Below are positions 6,922-14,011 of a DNA stretch of 20,029 nucleotides, in pieces. The stretch comes from a virus, in the IMG/VR virus record IMGVR_UViG_3300023296_001249, positions 1-20,029 of that record; one strand, given 5' to 3'. The position numbers and the translations under genes were made by a program. How positions within the stretch are numbered: position 1 is the stretch's first letter; each line of letters begins with the position of its first letter. A model generated the notes under the pieces. The model saw nothing but the letters and a program-made list of their open reading frames with translations, did not search any database and was not told the origin of the DNA.

Positions 6922-7469
6922 CCGCGTTGCCCCCAGTCCACGCGGATGATGGCCATGAGGTAATCGCCTTCGGCTTCGATTTCGTCGCCTTCGCTGCGGG
7001 CGAGGGCTTCGACTTCCAGCCCCATGATGTTGAGTCGCCCCGCCTGGCCGGATTGGGCGGCGACGTCGGCGAGGATGTTGCCGAGGCTGTTGAGCATTCG
7101 CCGCATGATTTCGGCGTTGTTGTCGGCGGTGTTGGCTTGCAGGGCTTCGGGGACGTCCTGCTCAAGCTGGATGATGATCGACCCGCCGTCGAGGAACTCG
7201 TAGTCATCGCTGACGGCGTCCATGCGCAGGCTGTAGCCGCTCGATGGTGCGGTGTAGATGACGGCAAAGGGGCGGGCGGTTTGCAGCTCGGCCTTGGTGT
7301 GCGTGTTGCCGTCGGCGGGGGCGTCGATGGCGTGGTAGTCGATGCGAGCGAGGGCGGCAGCGACATCAGCAGCGCCAGCCCACGTGCGGAACGCGGCGGC
7401 GTTGGCGAGTTGCGCGGCGAGATACGTCTCAGCCAGCGCGATCGGTCCTGATGCGGCAGTGAGGGCCAT
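6918..7469 (-). CDS. Tail terminator-like protein
   Basis: The 183-residue protein has an Ala-rich N-terminal helix followed by an alpha/beta core: RPFAVIYTAPSSGYSLRMD, GSIIIQLEQDVPE, and a central helix with MRRMLNSLGNIL. The C-terminal strand is YLMAIIRVDWGQRG. The mix of an edge-strand sheet with a long helix, and the location between head completion and tail tube, resembles tail terminator proteins (lambda U), which cap the tail tube and join it to the head. ATG 7469 overlaps the previous TAA by one base, and a GGGAG lies 11 nt upstream. The identification rests mainly on gene order and length. Confidence 0.55.
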   Translation of the reverse strand: MALTAASGPIALAETYLAAQLANAAAFRTWAGAADVAAALARIDYHAIDAPADGNTHTKAELQTARPFAVIYTAPSSGYSLRMDAVSDDYEFLDGGSIIIQLEQDVPEALQANTADNNAEIMRRMLNSLGNILADVAAQSGQAGRLNIMGLEVEALARSEGDEIEAEGDYLMAIIRVDWGQRG

Positions 7470-7726
7470 TAGTTCTGGGTCTCCCTGATCTGTCGGCGCA
7501 GTCGCTCATCGACTCCGGCCAGGCGGTTTTCGATGGCGTTGATGCGGCCGTCCTGTGTCTGCTGGCCACGTCGGATGGATTCGGTCAGGCGTTCAAGGTG
7601 CTCGATCGACACCGATAGACGCGTGGTGACGTTAGACATCCGCATGACGAACCACATGGCCGCGCCGAGGGTGACCATGACGTTGATGGTGAGTCCGATG
7701 AGGGCGATGATTGTTCCGATTTCCAT
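7469..7726 (-). CDS. Small membrane protein with C-terminal coiled coil
   Basis: The 85-residue protein has one clear hydrophobic segment at residues 4-28 (containing IIALIGLTINVMVTLGAAMWF), followed by a charged helix from about 33 to 82 rich in Arg, Glu and Gln, with heptad spacing. There is no signal peptidase site, so it would stay anchored with the coiled coil on one side of the membrane. The topology resembles haemolysin XhlA-like and some holin-accessory proteins with the order reversed, but no family match is certain. It is unusual inside a head-tail gene block: its start overlaps the upstream stop (TGATG), and GGAGG is 11 nt upstream. It could be a lysis, superinfection-exclusion or assembly-site anchoring protein. 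Confidence 0.65.
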   Translation of the reverse strand: MEIGTIIALIGLTINVMVTLGAAMWFVMRMSNVTTRLSVSIEHLERLTESIRRGQQTQDGRINAIENRLAGVDERLRRQIRETQN

Positions 7727-8109
7727 CAGCGTCCGGGCCTCCGGTAGTCAGGGCGGGTGCGTTCGTTGCGTTCGTTTATTTCGAGGCAGAGGCGGACATG
7801 GCTGCCGCTCTTGCTGTCGATGCGGTCGATGGCCCACGTTTCGCCGTCGATGCGGAACTTGCCGCGTGGGCCGGGGTCGGCCACCCCGCCGCCGGTTGCT
7901 GCGGGGTCGGTGCCGATCACTGCCTCGCGCTGCCGCAGTCCGACGCGTCCGCGATCGTCGGGCTGATCGGTGACCGTCTCAGGCGTGAGAATGGCGGTGA
8001 CAGGTGTCTCGGTGCCGTCGGGAGCGATGTAGACACACGACGTCCGCCCCAGATGCTCCTGCATCGTGGGGCGTGCCATGTCGGCCATGATGGAATCGAA
8101 GCGGCTCAT
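7726..8109 (-). CDS. Head-tail joining protein (connector-type)
   Basis: The 127-residue protein starts at ATG 8109; the nearest upstream purine-rich sequence is GGA, 5 nt away, so the ribosome binding site is weak. The N-terminal helix (MSRFDSIMADMARPTMQEHLG) is followed by strands TSCVYIAPDGTETPVTAIL and FRIDGETWAIDRID. The helical N-terminus and a small beta domain with a FRIDG-type turn are typical of phage head-tail joining proteins in the lambda FII or related gp8-like group. Its place directly after the capsid gene and before tail completion genes agrees. The stop overlaps the next start by one base. The assignment is by layout and general fold, not by a confirmed signature. Confidence 0.6.
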   Translation of the reverse strand: MSRFDSIMADMARPTMQEHLGRTSCVYIAPDGTETPVTAILTPETVTDQPDDRGRVGLRQREAVIGTDPAATGGGVADPGPRGKFRIDGETWAIDRIDSKSGSHVRLCLEINERNERTRPDYRRPGR

Positions 8110-8119
8110 GGTGGTCCGT

Positions 8120-8190
8120 GGTCAGGGGCTTCGGTGCACGGGGTCAGTTGGGGCAGGAACACTTGGCCCCTTGGCCACTTGCCCCTGACC
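8120..8190. repeat. 10-bp inverted repeat in G/C-tract junction
   Basis: GGTCAGGGGC (8120-8129) is perfectly complementary to GCCCCTGACC (8181-8190), 51 nt apart. Between them are GGGGTCA (8140-8146) and GGGGC/GGCCCC elements that offer alternative pairings. The arm contains GTCAGGGGCT, which recurs at 5096 and 10520. The element lies in the 154-bp gap between the capsid gene and the head-tail joining gene, on the 3' side of the capsid stop. Confidence 0.55.
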
Positions 8191-8206
8191 CCTCTTGCCC
8201 GGGAGC

Positions 8207-8245
8207 GCCTGCGGCGGACAGGCAGCCATGCACGCCGCCGCAGGC
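8207..8245 (-). terminator. GC-rich stem-loop after the capsid gene
   Basis: GCCTGCGGCGG (8207-8217) pairs perfectly with CCGCCGCAGGC (8235-8245), an 11-bp stem with a 17-nt loop, 18 nt beyond the capsid stop codon on the minus strand. A T tract is absent, so it is not a textbook intrinsic terminator. A strong stem here could stabilise the capsid mRNA end or reduce read-through into the less needed tail genes. Confidence 0.5.
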
Positions 8246-8263
8246 ATCCCAGGCGACGACGGA

Positions 8264-9268
8264 TCAGGCAATCAGGCTGGTGATCAACATGCCGGCCTGC
8301 GTGTGCAGGCGCTTGATCTGGTAGTCCGTGCGGACACGGATGACGCTGCCGCGAACCGCGTTCTCGGGGTACTCCTCGATGATGACACCGATGCCCATGT
8401 CATCGGAGCCGGGCAGGGCACCGGCTTCCTCGCTCCACTGAATGGTGCGGCCGAGTTGGGCTTCGGGCGCTTCGAGGTCCGCGCCGTCGTAGATGCGAGC
8501 GAGCTGGGCCTTGGTCGCGTCCCACACGCGGCTGATCGTTGCCGCAGCACCGCGTCCGCCGGTGTTCTTGACGGGCGAGTCGGCGACGATGATGCGTTCG
8601 AGTTGCAGCAGGTCGGCGAGCTGAGGCAGTGCGCGGCGGAGTGCCTTGGGGTCGTCCTGCCCGCTGTACTTGATGAGGTCTTCGATGCGGGCGGTGCGGA
8701 TCATGGCGATGAGCGCCTTGTGTTCCAGCACGAGCGCGTTGGGCTTCATACCGCAGTTGGTGATGAACAACTCGCGCCAGCGGTCCACATCCGCCAGGGG
8801 ATCGGCGGACGCGGCGGTCGACCAGGGCGTGGTCGGGGTGGACGTGTACGCGCCGGTGAAGACGGCAGTGTCGAACGCGGCAGCGGCGCACGCGACTTCA
8901 TACGCCTGCAGCACGCGATTGACACCGCGATCGCGAGCGATCTGCTCGGCACGGATCTCCGAGGCGTACATCTTCACCTGGCGATCGTCGATGGTTTCCT
9001 CGACGCCGTGATCTTTGGTGTTGTAGTTGTCAGTTTCCCACTCGAAGTCATCGCGACTGTAGCCGCTCTTGGGCTTGCGTTCCGTGTCTTCGACGGGCGT
9101 GAGCAGGGCCTCGATCGGAATGCGGGCGAAGCTGGACGATTGCTTGCCGACCGGGATGGGCGGGAAAACGAGATGGCCGATGTAACCCTTGCGGTTCATG
9201 GCGAGACTGAATTCGGCCGTCGAGAGCGACAGGTCGAAACGGTTGATGACGGTGTTGGGGCTGGACAT
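8264..9268 (-). CDS. Major capsid protein (HK97 fold, lambda gpE group)
   Basis: The 334-residue protein has the expected length and features. An N-terminal arm comes first, then RKGYIGHLVFPPIPVGKQSSSFARIP (split here as RKGYIGHLVFPP and VGKQSSSFARIP), the typical capsid lead of lambda E-like proteins. A helix-rich middle with DRQVKMYASEIRAEQIARDRGVNRV follows, then a P-domain part with PNALVLEHKALIAMI. Late strands include IGVIIEEYPENAVRGS and VIRVRTDYQIKRL. HK97-fold capsid proteins of this group assemble into T=7 or related shells. ATG 9268 has GGAG 7 nt upstream. It follows the decoration protein, as in lambda D-E. There is no prohead-I scaffold domain, in line with a separate scaffold from the protease gene. 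The family is clear by order; exact subfamily is not. Confidence 0.8.
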   Translation of the reverse strand: MSSPNTVINRFDLSLSTAEFSLAMNRKGYIGHLVFPPIPVGKQSSSFARIPIEALLTPVEDTERKPKSGYSRDDFEWETDNYNTKDHGVEETIDDRQVKMYASEIRAEQIARDRGVNRVLQAYEVACAAAAFDTAVFTGAYTSTPTTPWSTAASADPLADVDRWRELFITNCGMKPNALVLEHKALIAMIRTARIEDLIKYSGQDDPKALRRALPQLADLLQLERIIVADSPVKNTGGRGAAATISRVWDATKAQLARIYDGADLEAPEAQLGRTIQWSEEAGALPGSDDMGIGVIIEEYPENAVRGSVIRVRTDYQIKRLHTQAGMLITSLIA

Positions 9269-9339
9269 GAGGTTGCTCCGTACTGGCGGTGATGGTTCGT
9301 GTTTCGGGCCGTGTTCGTCTCTGGGTCGAGGGCTTCGGG

Positions 9340-9359
9340 ACTTCCGGGACTTCCGGGGG
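9340..9359 (+). repeat. ACTTCCGGG tandem copies before the capsid gene
   Basis: ACTTCCGGG at 9340-9348 is followed immediately by ACTTCCGGGGG at 9349-9359, with a related GGCTTCGGG just upstream. The motif matches the repeats at 5430-5453 and 17256-17266. It lies between the decoration stop and the capsid start. Confidence 0.5.
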
Positions 9360-9370
9360 TGCGATCAAAG

Positions 9371-9398
9371 GGGCGGCGGGCCGTGTGACCCGCCGCCC
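9371..9398 (-). terminator. GC-rich stem-loop after the decoration gene
   Basis: GGGCGGCGGG (9371-9380) and CCCGCCGCCC (9389-9398) form a perfect 10-bp stem with an 8-nt loop. On the minus strand it lies about 25 nt after the decoration stop and before the capsid gene's leader. No T tract follows. It may protect the 3' end or set the ratio between decoration and capsid expression. Confidence 0.5.
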
Positions 9399-9422
9399 GC
9401 GGGTCAATGAGGGGCTGAGGGA

Positions 9423-10487
9423 TCAGGCGACAAGCGCACGATTGGTCTGGACGCGCCAGCGGTCGAGCCGCACGTCGGCGGTGGTGTCGTTGCTGGTCTT
9501 TTCGACGTGGACGATGGGCGTCCAGTTGGCCGTTGCCGCGCTCACGTCGAACGTGGTGGCGGTGGCGAGCTGGGTCCAGTTGGTCGCACCCAAGGCGCGG
9601 TAGTAGAACTTCACGTCCGCCAGATCGGACGCGTCGATCTTGAACGCGTAGTAGGTGTCATCCACGAGGTCGACGGTGGTGTCCACGGCGGCGGTGTCGG
9701 TGGTGCCGTCGTCGCTGTGGCAGGTCAGCGACAGGTCGGTGCCATCGAGGTGGAAGGCGACGAACTCGGCGATCGCGTCGAAGTCGGTGGCGTGCGTGTC
9801 GCTGGCCAGACCGAAGTTGATGTCGAGGGCGGCATCGTCGCCGATGTCGAAGATGCCCAGCACGCATTCGAAGATGGGGTTCTTCGTGAGGTCGATGGGG
9901 CTGTTGACGTAGTACAGCGCGGCGGTGGCGGCTTCGGCCACGGCGTCGAAGCTGAACTTGAGCACGCCGTCGGCCTGATCGACGGAGATCACGCCCAGGC
10001 CGTTGGTTTCGACCTTGGTCAGATCGCCGACAGCCAGAGCGGTTGCGGCTGCGGGATAGTCGCCGATGAAGTCCTCGTCGATCACGACGTTGCCATCGAT
10101 GCTGCCGGTGTTGTCGATTTCGTCGATGTCGACCAAGGCGAGCACGCGGACGAGCGCGTTGTCGCCGGCGGAGGCTTCGAGGGCGGTGCCGACGAAATTC
10201 TCGTTGGCGGCGTCGTCGACCTTGCCGGACGCCGCACCGTAGATCGCGGCGTACTTGTCAAACGCACCGGCGGCGCGCATGAGGTAGACCACGCCGACCT
10301 TCATCGGGGCGACGCTGGCCGCCTCTTCGTTGGTCAGCACGCGGGTGTTGATGAGGCCGACTTCGGAGTCGGTCGCACCGGCAAGGGCCAGCACGCCAGC
10401 GGTGAGCTTGACGCGCAGGCCGAGTTCGAACGAGCTGCCGAGCGTGACCGGCAGCGTGATGGCGTTTTCATTGACGATTGCGGACAT
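9423..10487 (-). CDS. Capsid decoration protein with lectin-like C-terminal extension
   Basis: The N-terminal 120 residues or so, starting SAIVNENAITLPVTLGSSF, with a later strand VYLMRAAGAFDKYA and the stretch NFVGTALEASAGDNALVRVL, resemble the DUF2190/gpD-type head decoration domain. From about residue 135 to 354 the protein changes character: a long run of beta strands such as VLKFSFDAVAEAATAALYY and AEFVAFHLDGTDLSLTCHS. It ends with VRLDRWRVQTN. This is like a concanavalin-type jelly-roll. Such a fusion would place a carbohydrate-binding domain on each decoration site of the head. ATG 10487 has AAGGA 7 nt upstream. The gene lies between the protease/scaffold and capsid, as lambda D does. 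The domain split is inferred from sequence character, not from a database match. Confidence 0.7.
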   Translation of the reverse strand: MSAIVNENAITLPVTLGSSFELGLRVKLTAGVLALAGATDSEVGLINTRVLTNEEAASVAPMKVGVVYLMRAAGAFDKYAAIYGAASGKVDDAANENFVGTALEASAGDNALVRVLALVDIDEIDNTGSIDGNVVIDEDFIGDYPAAATALAVGDLTKVETNGLGVISVDQADGVLKFSFDAVAEAATAALYYVNSPIDLTKNPIFECVLGIFDIGDDAALDINFGLASDTHATDFDAIAEFVAFHLDGTDLSLTCHSDDGTTDTAAVDTTVDLVDDTYYAFKIDASDLADVKFYYRALGATNWTQLATATTFDVSAATANWTPIVHVEKTSNDTTADVRLDRWRVQTNRALVA

Positions 10488-10519
10488 GGTGAGTTCCTTC
10501 CGGGTTTGCTGTGTGTGTG

Positions 10520-10540
10520 GTCAGGGGCTCGGGGTCGGGG
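10520..10540 (+). repeat. G-tract junction element before the decoration gene
   Basis: GTCAGGGGCT at 10520-10529 is followed by GGGG and GGGGG runs to 10540, giving at least three long G tracts with short spacers. It is the third copy of the sequence found at 5096 and 8121. It lies between the protease stop and the decoration ribosome binding site. Confidence 0.5.
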
Positions 10541-10565
10541 GTCAGTGATTGAGTGACGAGGCGGC

Positions 10566-11015
10566 TTATTTCTTGCTGACGCGGGGCAGCGCGTCGCGAT
10601 AGGCGGCGTGCAGGTCAGGGTTGGCGGTGGCGACGTTGAGGATGGCGGCATGGCGATCGACGCCCTTGTCGACCTGGGCGCGAACCTTGGCGTCGAACGT
10701 GGCGACGGCATCGCCGTCGTCGGGGTCGGTGTCGCTGTCCGCGTTGGCGTCGAAGCGGGTGCCAACGGCGTGGCCTGCCTTCTTTGGCGTGGCGGGCTTC
10801 TTCGCGGCTTCGGCGTCGGCCTTGGTCTTGGTCAGCTCCTCGTCCTTGTTTTGCAGACGCGCCTGAAGGGTGGTGTTCCACGCCTTCATCGCACTGGTGG
10901 CGGTCGCGCCCTTGGTGAGCTGCTCGACGAGGAAGTCGTTGTCCGCGCCTTCGCATGCGTCCTTGAGTTCGGCGAGGGTGGCGGCCTGTGGCTTGGTGGG
11001 GGTTTCTTCGGACAT
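10566..11015 (-). CDS. Nested scaffold protein (Nu3-like)
   Basis: ATG at 11015, in frame with the protease gene, would give a 149-residue protein starting SEETPTKPQAATLAELKDA. AGGAG (11025-11029) lies 9 nt upstream, one of the better ribosome binding sites in the window. The product has a helical N-terminus, a long central charged stretch (LQARLQNKDEELTKTKADAE), a Lys/Ala/Pro hinge and an acidic Asp-rich segment, then a C-terminal helix. The design fits internal scaffolds: helical core plus a capsid-binding end. In lambda the Nu3 scaffold is made from an internal start of gene C in exactly this position. Expression is inferred, not shown. Confidence 0.65.
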   Translation of the reverse strand: MSEETPTKPQAATLAELKDACEGADNDFLVEQLTKGATATSAMKAWNTTLQARLQNKDEELTKTKADAEAAKKPATPKKAGHAVGTRFDANADSDTDPDDGDAVATFDAKVRAQVDKGVDRHAAILNVATANPDLHAAYRDALPRVSKK

Positions 11016-11942
11016 GGCGGATTGCTCCTGCGTTTGGGGGGAAATGGCCGAGCGTGCGCCGGCCTTGGGTTTGGGTGTGTGGTTGCGAAGCTGATCGAGT
11101 GTCTGCTCGAAGCTCTGGATGCCGTCGATCAGGCCGAGCTTCATCGCGCGGCTGGCTTCGAACATGCTGGCGTCCGAAACTGCGGCGAACTGCTCGGCGG
11201 TCATGTGCCGGCCCGACTTGACTTCGCTGGCGAATTGGCCGAACGCGGCATCGACGAGGCCCTGGTACATCGCCTGCTGTTCGTCGGTGATGGGTGTGCC
11301 GGGGAAGCCTGCACCCTTGATCGAGGACGAGCGGATCACAACGGGCTTGATGCCTTCGATCGCTGCCTTGCCGCTGAGGTCGTACATGCCGATGAACGTG
11401 CCGATCGAGCCGACGAAGGCGGTGGAACTGTTGGCGAAGATGCGTGTGGCCTGCGAAGCGATCCAGTAGCCAGCCGACGCGGCGAGGTCTTCGATGTAGG
11501 CGTAGACGGGCTTGGAGGCGGCAACTTTGCGGATGTCAGCGGCGAGGTCGGCGGTGCCTGCGTGCGTGCCGCCGGGCGAGTCGATGATGAGCATGACGCC
11601 GCTGATCGCTTCGTCGGCGAGCGCTTCGCGAAGCTGCTGACGGACACGCACGGTGCTGGTGGCGTCGGACATCGAGCCTGCGGATTTCATCATGCTGCCG
11701 CGCACGTCGATGAGGGCGACGCCGCGCGAGCTGCGGACGGTGCGTTGGCCGTTGGCGGCGGCGACTTCGGGATGGGGCTGGCTGATGTGCAGCGGGAGAT
11801 TGGTTTGCAGGGCGATGGACCACGCGGCGGTGAATCGCTGCGGGTCGTAGTGCCACAGGCCGAAGTAGTCATCCAGCCGCGGCGTGCTGACGCCAGCCAG
11901 GGAGAGCGCGGGGAGTTCTTCGATGAGCAATTCAGGCTGCAC
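10566..11942 (-). CDS. S49-family prohead protease with C-terminal scaffold domain
   Basis: The GTG start at 11942 is chosen because GAGG lies 6 nt upstream and the gene overlaps the portal stop by 11 nt; the frame is open further upstream. The 458-residue protein has the SppA/lambda gpC fold at residues 65-285: GVMLIIDSPGGTHAG, then EDLAASAGYWIAS with probable nucleophile Ser156. SSSIKGAGFPGTP has the probable general-base Lys209, and SRAMKLGLIDG closes the domain. Beyond residue 290 the chain is low-complexity, charged and helical, typical of a scaffold. The protease matures the prohead after scaffold removal. A likely internal start at codon 310 makes the scaffold alone, as lambda C/Nu3 does. 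Confidence 0.85.
   Translation of the reverse strand: MQPELLIEELPALSLAGVSTPRLDDYFGLWHYDPQRFTAAWSIALQTNLPLHISQPHPEVAAANGQRTVRSSRGVALIDVRGSMMKSAGSMSDATSTVRVRQQLREALADEAISGVMLIIDSPGGTHAGTADLAADIRKVAASKPVYAYIEDLAASAGYWIASQATRIFANSSTAFVGSIGTFIGMYDLSGKAAIEGIKPVVIRSSSIKGAGFPGTPITDEQQAMYQGLVDAAFGQFASEVKSGRHMTAEQFAAVSDASMFEASRAMKLGLIDGIQSFEQTLDQLRNHTPKPKAGARSAISPQTQEQSAMSEETPTKPQAATLAELKDACEGADNDFLVEQLTKGATATSAMKAWNTTLQARLQNKDEELTKTKADAEAAKKPATPKKAGHAVGTRFDANADSDTDPDDGDAVATFDAKVRAQVDKGVDRHAAILNVATANPDLHAAYRDALPRVSKK
11013..11029 (-). promoter_or_regulatory. Internal ribosome binding site for the nested scaffold
   Basis: AGGAG (11025-11029) lies 9 nt upstream of an in-frame ATG (11013-11015). It sits exactly at the boundary between the protease domain and the scaffold-like tail, which argues that it is used. 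Confidence 0.65.
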
Positions 11943-13626
11943 GGTTGCCCTCGCTTTCGGATTGTTTGCCCGGCACAGGCTTGCTTCCGCTTCCACCCCC
12001 CGGAGTTGCCCCCGGAGTTTGGGCCGGGGCTTCCTGCTGGTTTTGGCCGACGAGGTAGCTGCTGCTGATGCGGTCGGCGGTGGGCAGCGTGAGCAGTTCG
12101 CGCCAGCTCACGGGTTCGGGATCGTCGGGAAAATCGCTGTTGATCTTGGCGGCGGCGGTCTTCGCTTCGACGATGATCAGGGCGTTGTCCGCGACGATTT
12201 CCGGGACGAGCTCGCTCCACACCAGGCCACGCTGCGCCAGAATGCGGCGGGCGCTGTTCACGCAGTGATTTCGTTCAAGCACCGAGGCGGTGATGTCGTC
12301 GATGGGCTGGATGTAGTTCCAGCGGGGGCAGTTCCACTTGTGGGCGAAAATGGCCGGGCCCAGCGTCTCGGCCAGGGCGGCGACTTCGGGGTCGTTCTCA
12401 ATCCAGCGGCGGACCTGCCATTCGTAGACGGGGCTGTGGAACTCGCTGGCAAACTCTCGCTGCAGGCGTTTGAAGCCTTCGCGGGCTTGGTCGATGGCAC
12501 CACGCCAGCCGGAGAAGTTGGTCTGCGACGGGTCGAGCAGCAGGACGGCCACGGGCAGGCCGAGATTGATGGCGATGATCGTCAGCAGGAGCATCGCGTG
12601 CGGGAAGAACTCGGCACCGGGGATGTTGGCGGTGAAGGCCTTGATGGTCTCGCCGGCGGCTGGGCTGATGTCCAGGCCGATGCCGATTTCGTCGATCTGC
12701 ACGGAGCTGCCGTCGTCGCGGGTTTCGGTGGAGCGGTCGCCGAGCTGGGCGGTGCTGCCGTCGCTCGCGCCGCCGTAGTTGCCTGCCTGCTTTTCGCGGA
12801 TCAGGGCGATGCAGCTTGCAATCTGCTGCTGGACGAGCTTGGCAAACTGGATGTCATCGTGCATGCCCGCGACGTCGAAGACGGGCAGCAGTGGCGTGAC
12901 GCCGCGCGTCTGGCTGATGCGACGGCGGAAGGCGGGATGCAGGATTAGCGGGTTGCCATCGTCATCGAAGGCGTCGAGCTGCTCGGTATCGCGCACGAGT
13001 CGCAGCGAGCGGCTGGGGTCGATGTCGCCCTTGGTGATCCAGTACCGCATCGGGCGGCGGTGCGAATCCTGCTCGACACCCTGCACGACATTCTTGCGGT
13101 TCGTGCCGCTGGGCGTGCGCAGGCGGTGGGCTTCGATCAGTTCGAGGCTGCCGGTCGGATCGTCGAGGATGGCGAGGATGTCGCCGTCGACGAGCTTGCC
13201 GCGAAAGGTGATGGCTTCCTGTTTGTGGAAGTCGTACCTGCCGGAGATGTCGCAGGCGAGCGGGTCTTCGCTGAAGGTCTTCCACTTCTTTTTGAGCAGC
13301 GCGTCGGCGTCTTTGTTGTTGGTCTCGGGGTCGAGGGTGAAGCCCGCACCGATGACCGCGTCGACGAGGCGGGTGATGCCCTGGCCGACGATCATGTCTT
13401 CCTGATCGAGCGATCGAGCGAACTCGATGCGCTGCATCTGTAGCGGTTCGCTGGCGAGGTGGTAGTCCGCACTGCGGCCAACGCTGCTGACGCCCGATCG
13501 CTTGGGGCGGAAGCGTGACGACCGGCCGTTGCGGTACTCGGCCTTCATCTCGCCCATGCGAACGGTGATGCCGTCGCCGGTGGCGGAGCTGTAGCGGGAG
13601 TGTGAGCGGGAATTCCGGGGGGCCAT
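11932..13626 (-). CDS. Portal protein (lambda gpB family)
   Basis: The 564-residue product starts at ATG 13626, with GGGAG 8 nt upstream. The N-terminal portion is basic (residues 1-45), followed by the portal core: LQMQRIEFARSLDQEDMIV, then ITRLVDAVIGAGFTLDPE, and RYDFHKQEAITFRGKLVDGD, with a wing-like region and GSLELIEAHRLRTP. Later parts include LPVAVLLLDPSQTNFSGWR, the signature of gpB-type portals, and VYEWQVRRWIE. Portals form a dodecameric ring at one capsid vertex through which DNA enters and leaves. The C-terminal 40 residues are Gln/Pro/Gly/Ser-rich and probably disordered. The gene is 2 nt from the upstream gpW-like stop and overlaps the protease gene. Confidence 0.85.
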   Translation of the reverse strand: MAPRNSRSHSRYSSATGDGITVRMGEMKAEYRNGRSSRFRPKRSGVSSVGRSADYHLASEPLQMQRIEFARSLDQEDMIVGQGITRLVDAVIGAGFTLDPETNNKDADALLKKKWKTFSEDPLACDISGRYDFHKQEAITFRGKLVDGDILAILDDPTGSLELIEAHRLRTPSGTNRKNVVQGVEQDSHRRPMRYWITKGDIDPSRSLRLVRDTEQLDAFDDDGNPLILHPAFRRRISQTRGVTPLLPVFDVAGMHDDIQFAKLVQQQIASCIALIREKQAGNYGGASDGSTAQLGDRSTETRDDGSSVQIDEIGIGLDISPAAGETIKAFTANIPGAEFFPHAMLLLTIIAINLGLPVAVLLLDPSQTNFSGWRGAIDQAREGFKRLQREFASEFHSPVYEWQVRRWIENDPEVAALAETLGPAIFAHKWNCPRWNYIQPIDDITASVLERNHCVNSARRILAQRGLVWSELVPEIVADNALIIVEAKTAAAKINSDFPDDPEPVSWRELLTLPTADRISSSYLVGQNQQEAPAQTPGATPGGGSGSKPVPGKQSESEGNRAA

Positions 13627-13628
13627 GA

Positions 13629-13934
13629 TCAGCACTCCCTCAGATTGCGGGTGCCGATCTGGCGAACGCTGCCCCGGTTGGCGGCGTTGGTGCTGTTGGC
13701 GTTGGCGTATGCCTCGGCGGCCTTGATCTCTTCGCGAAGCTGGCGGATGTTTTCGTCCAGGCGGACGCGCTCCGCGCCGACGGCCTGCTCGGTGGCGAGC
13801 TTGGAGATGAGGATGCGGCAAGCGGTGGTGAACGCGCGCGCCTTGGTGGCCGACGCATCCTCGAAGTACGAGGCGTTGTCGGCGTAGGCGGCGTTGACTT
13901 CGGTCAGCGTGCTGGATGACGAAAGTGTGCTCAC
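13629..13934 (-). CDS. gpW-like head-completion protein
   Basis: The 101-residue product starts at a GTG at 13934, giving MSTLSSSSTLTEVNAAYADN, a common lead-in of phage proteins at this locus. A TTG at 13952 is the alternative; neither has a good ribosome binding site. The rest is helical: YFEDASATKARAFTTACRIL, then RVRLDENIRQLREEIKAAEAY, and a short basic C-terminus. The small size and location between terminase and portal match lambda W, which fits in the portal/neck to hold DNA and dock the tail connector. Length is longer than lambda gpW (68 residues), so a related but different family is likely. The stop is 2 nt from the portal start. Confidence 0.65.
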   Translation of the reverse strand: MSTLSSSSTLTEVNAAYADNASYFEDASATKARAFTTACRILISKLATEQAVGAERVRLDENIRQLREEIKAAEAYANANSTNAANRGSVRQIGTRNLREC

Positions 13935-13988
13935 GCCCGGATCGTTACACAAAAACCTTTCGCGTTGGTGCGAAACTCAAAATCCGGC

Positions 13989-14011
13989 TTCGGATTGTTC
14001 GGATTGTTCGG
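13989..14011 (+). repeat. 9-bp direct repeats upstream of plus-strand gene
   Basis: TTCGGATTG occurs at 13989-13997 and 13998-14006, followed by a partial copy TTCGG to 14011. Their third unit overlaps the proposed -35 element, so they could be binding sites for a regulator. The motif is not seen elsewhere in the window. Confidence 0.55.

Noticed and set aside
8207-8245. Textbook intrinsic terminator after the capsid gene
   Set aside because: The stem is strong but no T tract follows on the minus strand, so only a general stem-loop role is claimed.
8195-12068. Long open frames on the plus strand opposite the capsid, decoration and protease genes
   Set aside because: They are rich in Gly, Val, Asp and Ala without recognisable motifs, and mirror the high GC content of the real genes. 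The minus-strand frames carry family signatures and good ribosome binding sites.
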